DNA of 64,000 nucleotides, from positions 35,691,127-35,755,126 of the forward strand of contig NC_065567.1 in the NCBI RefSeq assembly GCF_022605725.1, given 5' to 3'. Made by a program: the position numbers and the translations under genes. Below, piece by piece: positions 24,923 to 36,749 of the stretch. Position 1 is the first letter of the stretch. Each line of letters opens with the position of its first letter. Source of the stretch: Anthonomus grandis grandis. Its lineage: Eukaryota; Arthropoda; Insecta; Coleoptera; Curculionidae. The notes under the pieces were generated by a model that saw only the letters and a program-made list of their open reading frames with translations, had not been told where the DNA came from and made no database searches.

Positions 24923-25909
24923 TTTTCATTTTCATAATAATATAAATCATGACGTTTACCATAGCCGACTGTTTGACAAATTGACAAATATTGATCTTGG
25001 TACATGCTCGCCATTGCTTGTGGGTGAAAAAATGGGCTGAAACTATTATCTTGTGAATGAGTATTGTTTAAAGTTGAAATGCTTATGCTCTAAGCTTTAG
25101 AGCTGTTGAGCACAAATGAAATGCATATGAAATTTGTTTTTATTATCTTTTATAGCAAGCAACATTTTGACCAACATTAACATTTCTCGAGACCTTTAAG
25201 GGATCTTTTTCTACCTAGATCTGCATCCAGCAGTCCCACCATTTCCTTGCTTGATCCGAGACTTCGTGAATGTAAAGATCGTATTGGATAATAATTATAT
25301 TCTTCACTAGCAGTAGGTCTACTGTCCTTTGTAATTCCTCGCGTTATGGTTAGCTGACGAAGACGGAAAGTCAAAACTGCTCCAGAAGATTTCAATCGGT
25401 GCACTTACGTGGCCTGGTCTGGTTTAAGAATAATCAATAAGAATCACTGTATAATCAATAATGAAATACACATAATTTACTTCCTGAAACTAATAACTTC
25501 ATGAAACATGATGGGACATCCCAGCATTAAAAGGGAAAACTCTAAATACAAACTAATTTTATTTTATGAATAATAAATAAATCAAATATTAAATGCCTAT
25601 ATAATAATGTAGGTAACCTCTATAAACGTTCTATTTTTAACTCTAAAAAGATGTGTACATCGCAACACGTTTATGTATTTTGTTAGTGAAAGTCGGCCGT
25701 TTTATGTCTATTTTTGATTTGAGCGCGTAAAAATGTGTAGTCTTGTCGTTTTTTAATAATTTAAGTGCCTTCATTAATAACGATTAGAGGTTCAATGAAA
25801 GCAAAATTAATATTGATAGTCTTGCATTGAAACCTGACCCTAATTTTTGATTAGACTACTGGAACGACAGATTAGACTACTGGACAAGGTAAATAAATCA
25901 TGTGTACTT
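24923..25909. other. non-coding stretch, nothing recognised
   Basis: Short reading frames only; no family recognised. Confidence 0.35.
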
Positions 25910-28350
25910 TTTTGAAAAACGTCAACGACCACCTCACGTCAAAGAGAATAACGCTAGAATAAAACCATATGTTCGATTGACGTTTATTTATTTTTTTATA
26001 GTTAACATGCTGAAAACGTCAATGACCAAGCAATGTCGAGAAAAATAACGTATATTTTCAAGATAAATTCCAACGTTAAACAAACGTCGGTTTCTCTATT
26101 TATAATAAAGTATAAACTACACTGGAACGACCAATTATTGTCGGAAAAAACAACGTATTTTTTACAAATATTTACGCTTTAAAATGACGTTGCTTGTACA
26201 TTGGGAAATATAATTGATGATGAAAATAACGACGTAATTTCTAATGACAAATTCATTCAAGCAAACGTTATCCACCAACTAATATCGAGCAAAAATAACG
26301 TAATTTTTAAGATTAAATTAATGTTTATGTATTAGACTGACCTGTTGGCATATTTATATAGGTTAGGTTTAATTTACGTTGAACGATGTAATTGTTAAGA
26401 TATCTTAGGTAAGATTGACGTCGGTTAAATTTTTTTCGTCAAGAGGTAAAACACCAATCACTGAGATGAAATATAATTTTTAGGATGCATTGTTACGTTT
26501 TGTTGACGTCGATTATTTTTTTAAGACTAGAATGGTAAAACCGTCAACGGTCAACCAATAGTTATCGGGAATAATTACGTATTTTAGGATAAATTTTAAC
26601 GTTAAACAAACGTCGGTTTTTCTATTTATAATAAAGTGAGTATAAACTACACTGAAATTACCAATTATTGTCGGAAAAAATAACGTAATTTTTAGGACAT
26701 AATTTACGTTGGATGACGTAATTGTTAAGATATCATACGTAACAATGAGGTTGCTTAATTTTTTTAATGGTGAAAAAGTAAAGCACCAACCAGTGTGACA
26801 AAACATAATTTTTACGTTAAATTGTTACATTTCAATGACGTTTATTTATTTTTTAAGGCTAAAGTGGTAAATCCGTGCACGAACGAATACTGTCTGAAAA
26901 AATAACGAAATTCTTAGGCCAAATTAATGTTAACGTGTTAGATTGACTTTTTTAATAATGAAAAGGTAAAATATTTATTAGTGCGATAAAATATAATTTT
27001 TAAGATAAATTGTTGCGTTTTGATGACGTCGATTTAATTAGTAAATCATTAACGACTAAACAATGTCGGGAAAAATAAGTTATTTTCTAGGATAAATTCC
27101 AATGGTAAACACATGTCGGTTTCTCTTTTTGTAGTAAAGAGTTCAGATAAACCACTGGAAGACCTAAATGGAAGATGAGAAAAACAACGTCATATTTACA
27201 AACTTGTACATGTTAAATTGATGTTCGTTGGACGCTGGAATCTTTATAGATTAGGTGTAATTTAGTGGACAATATCAACTAACTACCGTCAAGAACAACG
27301 ATTTAACTTTATTCTTAGTTTAGATTGAAGTCAGTTAATTAAGTCGGTGTAAACGTCAATGAGAATAACGTATTTTCTTGGACAAATTTTAATGTTACAC
27401 ATATGTAGGTTTCTCGTTTTGTACTAAATAATGTAAGTCTAAACTACTGGAAGGTATGAACGACCAATTAATCTCGGCGAAAAAAAACGTAATTTTTACG
27501 TCTTAAACTGACGCTCATTGGCCGTTGAGATATTTATATATTAGGTATTTACTATTTATAGACCTACTAACGTCAAGAAGTAATTTTTACTTCGAAGTAC
27601 TTTTAATTTAAATAAATCTTAAACAATTTTATTTTTAAAACTAAGCAAATAAATTCTATTGGTGCAATTTGGCGTTTTCATGTAATTTTCATTGATAAAA
27701 ATTCTCTTTTTTGTAAATTATTTATACTAGTAAAAAAATGCGACCACCAAATGAACTAAGAAAATACCAACGAGATTTCGAGGATACATTGACTTCTTAC
27801 TGATTTAATTATTAAACCACGTAATATGGAAATAACGCAAATTTAGGAAGAACAAATAAATTTTTCGTATTAAATTGACGTTGGTTGAAAGTTGACATAC
27901 TAATAAATTAGATATAGTTTACGTCAAGTACGTAATAAGACAGCAATAAGTTAACAACATAGATAAATTCTAATGTTAAAATAGATTTAATGTCGAAAAA
28001 TTAACTCACTTTTCGAATGAATTCCAACGCTAAATAGAAGTAAAGACGAAAAATTACTTAATATTTAGAATAAATTCTTACGTTCGAATGACGTTATTCC
28101 TTAATGCTAAAATGATAAAATTTTGATGATGAATTGTTGTAAAAGTTTCTGGGATAAATTTCTAGGACAATTTTAGTTATTACGGAGACTACGTATTTTA
28201 GAATAAATTCTTATGTTTGAATGACGTCGATTTATTTTTTAAGAACACAATGATAATAACGTTAACGACCAACCAATGTTGGGAAGAATCCTGTATATTC
28301 TAAGATAAATCCGAACCTCAAAAAAACATAATGACATAATAGAAACATAT
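25910..28350. repeat. ACGT-rich complex tandem repeat array
   Basis: A mosaic of short related modules rather than a simple satellite. A module containing ATAAATTCCAACGTTAAAC, AAACGTCGGTTTCTC, TATTTATAATAAAG and CCAATTATTGTCGG starts at 26064, 26591, 27091 and 27382 (degraded). A second module, GACGTCGATTTATTTTTT(T)AAG with ACGACCAACCAATG, starts near 25978, 26507, 26837, 27025 and 28223. AAAATAACGTAATTTTTAGG joins them. I count about 40 ACGT tetramers in about 2.4 kb, several times what the base composition predicts. There is no open frame across the array and no sign of transcription. Confidence 0.75.
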
Positions 28351-28387
28351 AAATAACTTACGAATATCAAACTCCTATCCTAATAGT

Positions 28388-29625
28388 ATGCAGCCAAATG
28401 GCAGATTTGCTGAAGGTGGTCTGGATATAGTTATTTTGTTTGCCCGTCATTTTCAGCAACTTGCAAAAAACATGAAGGTACAATTACTAATTATAATTTC
28501 GGTTACACTCTTGATTTTGATTCAAATTTTTATGCTTTCGAAACGATTGACGACCACAAAATTAAATATTCTTACGGAACTGATGGCATACCGTCAGTTT
28601 TATTTCTTTAAAAATTTTGTGTTCCTTAACCAAACTCCTATATTATCTATTTTGTCTCCCTTTAGAATTCGGATGTCTTCCAGAATTCTGGAAAACGAGT
28701 TTCTTGACTCGTAATTAATTTTACCAACTGCAGGGGTGTAAGCATACAATCTGAAATTCTTAAGCTTATTGACAGTTTTTTTTTTCCAAGAGCCCTCATG
28801 GCGTAGAATATAATTATATAACAGCAACACGGTTTTTCTAAGAGTAAATCTACTAATAGTACTTGTTGGATGCCTTTGAGAACATAGTCAGATGGATTGT
28901 ACTTACACTGACTTCTCGAAAGCGTTTGACAGAATGCCTCATGAACATCTCATTTAGAAGATGCATGTGATGGGTCTGGGTGATAGTTTTTTAAAGAAGA
29001 TTGATGTTTGACGGATTTTTGTCGAATCCTATTTAATTGGTGCGCATAAATAACATATTTTCTGAAAAATGTAGGTCTTTTCCGGTGTACCTCAGGGCTC
29101 CCACCGCACCTATTTTATTCATTCTATTTATTAGTGATGTTTGTTGAGTTATTCGTCACTCATAATTTTTATTTCTTGCGGACAACCTAAAAATGTACAA
29201 GTTGATAAAATATTAATGCGCAACTTTTGCAACCTGATGTTGACAGTCTTTTTTATGGTCAGTAAATGATGCTTTAAAGCTTAATATTAAAAAGTACACA
29301 ATACAAAAAATATACAACACTATACAATGAATGGCTTAGCTCTCGAATCTATTACTATCGTTAGAGACTTGGGTGTATTACTGGATAGTAAATTGATATT
29401 TGTGCTTCATTAGAATGAGATAGTCAATAAGGGTATGCGTAATCTTGGTTTTGTTATGCGGAACTCTGGTAAAATGTCTGTCTTTTGTTTCAACATGTTC
29501 TACTTTTCAATTGTCCGTTCTGGGCTTGAATACGCCTCGCCTGTATGGTCACCTTTTAATCTAATCTTGTGGAAACAATTGATACAGTTCACAAGCATTC
29601 GTTCACAAGTACACTGCCATTGAAA
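28388..29625 (+). pseudogene. jockey-like non-LTR reverse transcriptase relic
   Basis: A LINE RT fragment inserted into the ACGT-rich array. Motifs in order on the + strand, across several frames: GTDGIPSVLF (about 28580), FGCLPEFWKTSF (about 28670), YTDFSKAFDRMPHEHL (28895-28950, first Asp), FSGVPQGSH (about 29080), RDLGVLLDSKLIF (about 29365) and GLEYASPVWSPFN (29520-29560). The FADD box falls in a decayed part near 29160 where only FLADN-like wording remains. Stops and frameshifts are frequent. The motif set matches jockey/CR1-type elements. Confidence 0.75.
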
Positions 29626-29879
29626 GTTAGCAGAGTTTTCATATTAATTGTAAGATAATAAGGAATATATTTAATATGGAGTAATATAGGTCTTAAAGTA
29701 AGGACGACTCGTTCGGATTTTATAGGGATTTTTTTGCCCTGGTATTTTAGAAAACAACCATTCAATGTCAATTCAATTCTATTTTTGCTATAATTTTCTT
29801 CATTTTCAAAGCATTTATATTCTTTACAGTTGCCGCTTATTATCATTATGCATATGTTTGTATGTACTTATATCTAACT

Positions 29880-30065
29880 TTATTCTTGAATTTTTAAGTA
29901 AATTTCAGCGTTAAACAGACTTAACTAATAACAAAAAACGACCATGATTTTTACCATAAATTCGTACATATGAATGATGGCGCTTTATTTTTTAATGATT
30001 AATGATTCTTTTTTTTAGGATAAACTTCAACGCAAAGTCGAAGAATTTAATTTTTAGAATTCCTT
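29880..30065. repeat. right remnant of the ACGT-rich array
   Basis: Contains AAATTTCAGCGTTAAACAGAC, AAAAAACGACCATGATTTTTA, GAATGATGGCG and TTAGGATAAACTTCAACG, recognisable diverged forms of the array modules. It resumes the array after the inserted retrotransposon. Confidence 0.5.
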
Positions 30066-31089
30066 GTTTTTTTTCTTTGAGAACTAATTGATCCATCCAC
30101 AATGCAATGTGTTATAACATAAAACATTGTCTCAAAAACATGTTTATTTATCAAGTCTTCTGTCATTGAAAATAAACTTTCATCTTTCTAACAATACTGT
30201 ACCATTTCTATACACTTTGGTTTTTACTACAAGTTACTATAAACGTAAATACGTGCCTTTCTTGCTACTTTTGTTCCCTTTAACGCCCCTCGCTCATTAT
30301 CAAAACCTTTGGCTTCCCGACCAAAAATCTGGGGTTCTTTTGTATACGATCTTCGCCTGCTTTCAAATGCCTGCATGTGAGTACAGGCGAGCGACTTTGT
30401 TTAGTTTTACGGCCCAAGAAAGATCGACAAAGCTAAACTGCTGCTCAGTATTAATCAGCTTGTGCTGTTTCCTATTAATGTTTTCTGAACAGAGGGCTTT
30501 TAAAACAATTTAATAAAGGAATTTTGCTTTAGAGCACAAAAACTGAAAAAGAAAACGGAGTTTTCTTGTATAAAGACCTTTTCTTCTGTTAGGTTTATTA
30601 ATGGTTCTTTTATGATTTGCTTTTTTACTTTTTTGGCAATAATATAAGCAATTTTCGACCCGGGGTCGTTAGCCTTTTAAATATATATAACACGAAAATT
30701 CTATGGTTTCCGAACAGATAAAACACTTTATTTACTTGTTCCAAGTACATCGTATGGAAAAAATCTGGTTGAGTCAGAAACCCTTTTAACTCACTGCCAA
30801 GATTTTTTTTAAATATATTCAAGCATATAAGTGAAATATTGTATTCCCTTTCAAGGGACAAAGGTACTTTGTACCTTTTCAGATCCAGTCACCTTAATTT
30901 ATGTTTTCAAGCATTACTCTTATATGACGCCACAGTTACTTTTTCAAAAATACGGGCGAGAATATTCAAATATTTCTGGTTTAATCCTTACACGTTTCAT
31001 TCTACTAAATGGACAACCACCAAATCTTATCTTCTGGTAAATTAAATCGCTACTGGGATAAATATCTCATATTATGTATCACCTCCAAG
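30066..31089. other. non-coding stretch, nothing recognised
   Basis: Several short open frames of up to 128 codons occur (30127-30513, +), but they show no domain I know and composition suggests chance. Confidence 0.35.
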
Positions 31090-33495
31090 AAGCATATGGA
31101 ACAACGAGTTTGTTAGGGCTGTAGCCTTTTCTCGCATCCTAGTTTTCAACGCTTGCTTCTTAATCAACCCCTTTTCATGCGGTTGATATCTATGCTCATC
31201 GCTCTCTGATTTCACTATTCCTTATTTTGTCTTTTTGGGTTAATTGGCAACATCTAGGCCAGCATTTCATTTCCATTGCTTTTATTTTGGATGCGTCTTT
31301 TTAATTTATTATCCAAAGCTGTGAATCATATGTAGCAATACTTTCTATGATACTTTAATATATTGTAATTTTTGTTTTCCTAGCGATGCGGTTATTGCAG
31401 AGTATACTATTTAGCTGAATTACCTTGTCTAATTCTAATTGCTATTTCCTGTGTTTCGACCATCATTTGTAATGCTTATATCGAGATATTTATAGCTCTG
31501 TTTTTGATGAGTTAATTGATAAACTCCACATGGTGTATTCTTCATCTATTTGCCGTTTTACATATAGTGGATATCATACTGAACTTTTGCAAATATTACT
31601 TGGTCATTCGCAAAACAAAAGCTATACAGTTTATGATCTCCAATTGAAATATCCATAGGTTTAAATTTTTTTCCAGGTTTTCAAAACACCCTCCAAATAA
31701 ACCCTAAAGAGTATAGGCGCAATGCAGCAGCCTTGGGGAAGTCCTTTCATCACCTTTAATCTTTATCCAATCTTTATTGAACTATTCGTATCTTTGTATA
31801 ACTTCCTCACGACATTAATGTATATCGGTGGAATTCTCTTATCTTCTAGTACTTGCCACAACTTAGCTAATGGGACACTATGAGACGATGTTTGAAGTTC
31901 AACAAATACCAAATGTGTCTCCATATTGCGTTCCAAACGCTTTTCTATTATTTGTTTTAGGCAGAAGGCATTGTCTATACAAGAACGACTAGTACAAAAG
32001 CCACTTTGATATTCAGCATCTTCTCAACCATCTTCAATTTGGCTTTTAATTATTTTTCAATAGAATCTACAAATTGAGTTGGTTACACTAAGCCGTCGGT
32101 AGTTCATACAATTATTTCTATCGCCTTTGTTCTTGTATAGATTGCTGATATATGCGGTTTTGCATTCTTGGGGTAGCCTTCTACCTTCGCCTCTAGAGAA
32201 TAAATTAAAGCTTAAATTTTTTAGTTCTATTTAGATTATTACCTACTAGATAAGTTCTATGGGCACTTGCCCCGGTCCTGGATCCTTCCCATGTTTCATA
32301 CTGTTAGTATGTTTAATTTCTTCTGCTGTTATTTCCGTTTCTTCGCAGTAGGAAATATCATATTTCATATTGTAACAGACCTGATGCTTATAAGCTTGAT
32401 GACTATCATTTCATTTCTTTCTCTTTCTCTAGGTTACTCTCTCATGAACACCTTTGAAGAGGCAATATCTTGAATGAATGAAAATGAAATCCTGTTAAGT
32501 CTTCTGTCACCATTTTTCCATAGAATTCTACTTATTTTTTGGAAAAATCAGGTTTAACCTACTGCGTTCTTTACCATCTCTTTTACTACCCTGTGATCAC
32601 TTGTTTTCCAAGCTTGTTTACTTCTAGCGTTACCTAAGAAATGCTCTACGTTGTGGCAGGCTTTATTTCACATTTTTTACTTTGTTGTTTAAGATATTGT
32701 ACTGTTGCCGATCATTAATGTCGGTATTTTCATCCTACATATCTTTCTTCTTTCTCACAAAGGCTATTCTATTACTCCACCATTCATTTCTATTTTTGAT
32801 TCACTTCTCCAATAGCCTCCATTGCTGCTTAGTCAAGACCTTTAATTATTTTGTTATAGGTATTAATTGGCGAGGAGTAACAAACGTTTAATTTCAAGTA
32901 AGATAGACTCATTTTTAAAATTTCGTAGGTTATACCTCATTGATGAGAGGTCTTTCAGTGTCATTTAACTTCGTCATTTACCTTCTTTGAATGTAAATAG
33001 CAATGACGCTTTAAGTAAATAGTGATCAGATCCACACTCTGCTCCTCGATAGACTGTAATATTATTAACTTTTATTTTTGAGTTTTCCCTGCATATACAG
33101 TAATCGATTATTGATTTTAACATTCTTGTTGCTTGGGTCAACGTGGTTTTATGATGATATCCTTGTGCTGATAGTATAGATTTATTATCTTTAAATTCGT
33201 ATGATGGCCAAACCTAATTAATTTTTCAACGTTTTTATTTACTCTTTCCCAGTTCTTAATATTTCATGACAGCCTTTCCTTTATGAGTATACCTACGCCT
33301 GCTGCTGCTCTTCTGCTTTTTCCTACTCCATTACAAAAATGAACAAAATCTTTGAACTCGTCCATCCCTTTCCTTTTTTTATTTGTTTCTGTAATGACGG
33401 TGACTTTAATTTTAAATGTCTTGATTTCTTTCAGTACCTCGTCGTTCGTCCGAATGCATTGCGCATTCCACTTTCCAAAACTCATTAACATTTTC
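31090..33495 (-). pseudogene. non-LTR retrotransposon (endonuclease + RT), decayed
   Basis: A second LINE of the endonuclease/RT type on the minus strand. The endonuclease start is at 33491-33264 (FGKWNAQCIRTNDEVLKEIK, VTVITETNKKRKGM, AAAGVGILIKERL). The RT is visible as PQECKTAYISNLYKNKGDRN and MNYRRLSV (32185-32090), the FADDQ-type catalytic region decayed to FANDQVIFAK (about 31610, first Asp of the pair replaced by Asn) and YKYLDISITNDGRN (about 31480). The C-terminal segment ASKIKAMEMKCW and KIRNSEIRE lies near 31290-31210. Many stops and shifts occur. It differs in wording from the element at 21785-24120, so it is a separate family of the same broad type. Confidence 0.75.
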
Positions 33496-33724
33496 CGTAA
33501 TTTTCTTACAGATTACAGTATTTATTACACGTGTTTGAAAAATCACTGTCGAAATTGATAATTTCTTCATTCCTAAGAAGATTTAGAACCTTTGAGATCA
33601 CTGATGAGTTAAACATTACTCTCTTGTTCATCATACAATTTAATCCGCTCAAGTGGTGTAGTAAATCACTGCTGAAAAAAATAAACTAACAATTCTAAGA
33701 GAACGAATATAAGGACGAATCTTA

Positions 33725-33966
33725 AAAATCACGGCGGAGATGAAAATAAAACATTTATTTCTTTGTTCCTTACACAGTTGGTCGTATTCAACCACAGCTA
33801 TAACACGAATAGGGATAAATGAGATGAGACGTGTGGCAACTGGACTTCACGCCGTACTACAAATATGTATAAGGGTCACTGGAGCTAAAAATGTACGCGA
33901 GACAAACAAATAATGTACCCCGTTTTTACCGTGGCGCCATCTTACAGTCATCTCACATCTTACAAT
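33725..33966 (-). mobile_element. possible solo LTR
   Basis: Read on the minus strand it opens TGTAAGATGTGAGATG, contains GTAAGATGGCGCCACGG, a TTATACATA box and a late AATAAATG polyadenylation signal, then TCATCTCCGCCGTG. The order resembles an insect LTR, but no second copy or target duplication was found. Confidence 0.35.
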
Positions 33967-34464
33967 ATAAATTAAGCTATCTGAAGTTGCAAAAGTAAAT
34001 CGCATTAGATAAAATGCACGGCTCTACAACCATTGCATTTAAGTTTCTATCCCACATTTGTTATACAATACACTATTCTGCCTTCGCTCTTGACACAGTT
34101 GATCCTGATCAATAGGTACTAGTAAAGAAGAACTAAGAACTATTACTTTGTATTGCTTGCTTTATTAATTAATAGCATAAATCTAGTCGCAAACTTTACT
34201 CCCAAGAAGATTGTACTGGAGTATGTTATTGTAGCCTCGTAACCTGACGATCCCACTTATTCTTTTAATGCGTGCCGCTTAATTTCGGGCCACAAGTCAT
34301 TTATGGAAACTTCCACTTGTATAATCTTCAACTCTAAAGTGGATTTTTTTGTCGCAGATTCTGCATCAATATATAAACTTTATAGTTATTTAAGTTATAG
34401 CAAGTTGATGTTAATCAGTGTTTATTTATGAAAGAATTGTAACAAAATTTTCTTTTAATTGCAG

Positions 34465-34855
34465 GGCTGCAGTATGACTACCAAAACTTATCCTTTTGCA
34501 ACAGTCATCCGCGATCGGTCACCCAACAAAGCTACTGCCTTCGGCCAACGCCAACGGCAGAAGGAAGCGCATGGCCATCAGTGGCGTTGGCGACATATGG
34601 TAGCGACAACAGCTATCGCGGTTACTGTGGTATGACCTCAACTGCGATGAGCACCACGGGGAATGATGGTCCAGCTGGACCGGCGGTTAACTCCCCTTCT
34701 GCTCAACAGCAACAGGGTCAGCAGCAGGCCGTTGCACCAAAACGACCTCTGCGTAGAGTTCAAAAACCGCCTCCAGATCGCCCGAAACGTGCATTATTCT
34801 GCCTCTACTTGAAAAATCCCATTAGAAAAATATGCATTGACGTCGTTGAATGGAA
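34465..34855 (+). CDS. Ca-alpha1D: Cav1 calcium channel alpha-1, N-terminal exon
   Basis: Coding exon of the pore-forming subunit of an L-type voltage-gated calcium channel, a plasma-membrane protein. The acceptor is TTTTAATTGCAG ending at 34464 and the donor is GTATCC at 34856. The first two bases (GG) complete a codon begun in an exon not found here. The 130 codons encode the cytoplasmic N-terminus: LQYDYQNLSFCNSHPRSVTQ at the start, a low-complexity Gln-rich run (SAQQQQGQQQAV) and then the conserved approach to repeat I, RPKRALFCLYLKNPIRKICI and DVVEWK. The last Lys codon is split (AA|A) and is completed exactly by the next exon. The conserved end identifies the Cav1 family; the Gln-rich part is typical of insect orthologues. 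The start exon must lie upstream, perhaps outside the window. Confidence 0.9.
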
Positions 34856-35639
34856 GTATCCTTTTTAAAATATATCGTACGGTACGAGGACAAATTATTC
34901 TAATCCAGATGAAACAGTTTCGACCCTATATATATCTCGATTCTCAGTCGCTTCCCCACTACTGTTAGGTATCAGAGCATTCCATATTTTAGCACGTGGT
35001 CTCATGTTAAGTACGAGAATAATAATTTTTGTATTGATTCGAATTTTTACCAGACTGGGTTAGAGTAAATTGTGATGTAAGTGTTGAAACTGAAAAAACG
35101 TCTCCCATCTCCAATACTAAGGGCAGACTATTGTTTTCAGTATTTGAGGTGACACTCCTTAATAAATTTAGCGTGCTCTTTAAAGGTGTTCACGAAAAAC
35201 TAAGCTAAAGAAAGAGAAAGTAATAGAATAACAGCAGTCAAGCGTACAAGCAGGAGGTCTGCTAATAATTTTGTTTCATATCGTACTGATTATTTCTTCG
35301 TTACCCTTGTCTTGGCAATATCAGACTACTTACGACCGTTTTCTTTGGTGACGATTTGCAGTTCCTGTGCTCTGCTGCATTCTTTCCAGTGTCAGCAACA
35401 TCGTTCAACAATTGTTTAAACGTTTAAGGAGGAAATTCAATTTTTGACCCTTGTTGACTCCAAAGCGTCCATTAACAATTGCTATAAGCGAGCTTCAGGA
35501 TTTACTAGTATATATTTTAAGGAAGAATGATTAACAAGGTATTTTGTATATGATCATTATGAAATGTTCGCATTTTGATATGCGAGTAGTTTTTTATTAA
35601 GGAATAGCTTCATTGTGTTATCAGTGCGAGAATATTGTA
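34856..35639. other. intron sequence, nothing recognised
   Basis: Start of the 10.7-kb first intron in view. No repeat or relic is identified in this part. Confidence 0.5.
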
Positions 35640-36590
35640 TTCTCGTCCAGAAGGAAGGATGCCGCTAACCCATTTGACGCTGATGGGGGCTATCTTAGTT
35701 CTCACCAGATTTTCCATCCATGAGAACAGAACAACGCTCATGTTGCTGTGCGGAAGACGTATATTTGAATGGACATTTAGTTAGAGTTTAGATTTTCCAA
35801 AGAGATGTTCTGTTGACTTAATCGAAGGCCTTGGTTTTTGCTCTTACAGACCGGCATTTGGGTCTGAAACCGCACTGTGTCTCAAGCAGCTGTTCTACTA
35901 GTGGCAGTTGACGACTTGTAATATTCTCTCTAGCCAGAACCTTATTAACGATGGAAAATAATGATATAACACAGTAGCTATGATATTGTGTTTTGTCGTG
36001 TGTATATGACTAATTATTACAGGACCACCCTCTTTTAGAAATTCGGCCGGAATACCCTCGAGACCAGAGCCTTTGTTATTCTTTAATATTTTTTTGGATA
36101 GATGGCAATTCACTTAGCTGATATAAAATGGATTCTTAGCATTATTCTAGAGAACACATTGCCAGCTACGTGTGACCTTTCATTAAGAAGTCCCTCAAAG
36201 TTCTACAATGTTTGATAGATATGCTGTCTTTCATTTCCTTCCCTAGATCTAGACCTTAGACTTTGTGTCAAAATAGCAAAATACACAGCTTTCGTCAAAA
36301 AAGGCTCTCGAGTTGTTGGTTTGTTTCAGGTATTGCAAGTTCCTGTGCCTTTGCCATCCACCCAAATTGATTTGTATAGTTGGCTTTCTTCTTTGGATTT
36401 CTCTCTTGGCTGCTTGGTATTATTGCTTTTACAGTTGGAGTTGTTTTACCAAGCGTTGAAACTTTCACGTTATGTATGTATTAAACGTTGCTTCTGTTGG
36501 CAAAGTCCATGGTCTCTCTCGCAAGCTGATAAGTTACAGCACAGACCCGTGCTGCCCGATATCTTCGGGCCACTCATTTGGTAAGTTGTT
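35640..36590 (-). pseudogene. non-LTR reverse transcriptase relic in intron
   Basis: Antisense to the channel gene. The RT start is readable near 36075-36030 as NNKGSGLEGIPAEFLKEGGP, followed by LPLVEQLLETQCGFRP (about 35900-35860) and a KTKAFD run (about 35830) matching the motif A region. The upstream stretch to 36590 shows linker-like wording (FLTKAVYFAILTQSLRSR) in a further frame. The rest of the RT, including the catalytic box, is missing. It resembles RTE-type elements. Confidence 0.6.
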
Positions 36591-36749
36591 ATTGAAATGG
36601 GGATTCTATAAGATTCTATTCTTGGGATCTTATAAGTTTGATTAGACTTCCCTAGCTCCTAGACTCTAGCTTGAATTAATGTAATTGATTCTCACTAAAC
36701 CCTTCTTAAGTCATTGTCAACAAAGATATTGGGGGCGATTACGGATTTA

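Noticed and set aside
28388..28714. Membrane protein gene suggested by hydrophobic + strand frame
   Set aside because: Adjacent frames read conserved LINE RT wording across the same bases, so it is the start of the retrotransposon relic.
30127..30513. 128-codon + strand open frame as a gene
   Set aside because: Low-complexity hydrophobic composition, no known domain, no splice context, in a region without other coding signal.
1..34464. First (start-codon) exon of the calcium channel gene
   Set aside because: No ATG-initiated segment with conserved Cav1 N-terminal wording and a suitable donor could be found; N-termini are poorly conserved, so it may be present but unrecognisable.
34465..34472. 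Alternative acceptor 8 bases downstream (GGCTGCAG)
   Set aside because: Using AG at 34471-34472 would shift the frame relative to an upstream exon and has a poorer pyrimidine tract than the AG at 34463-34464; it remains possible as minor usage.
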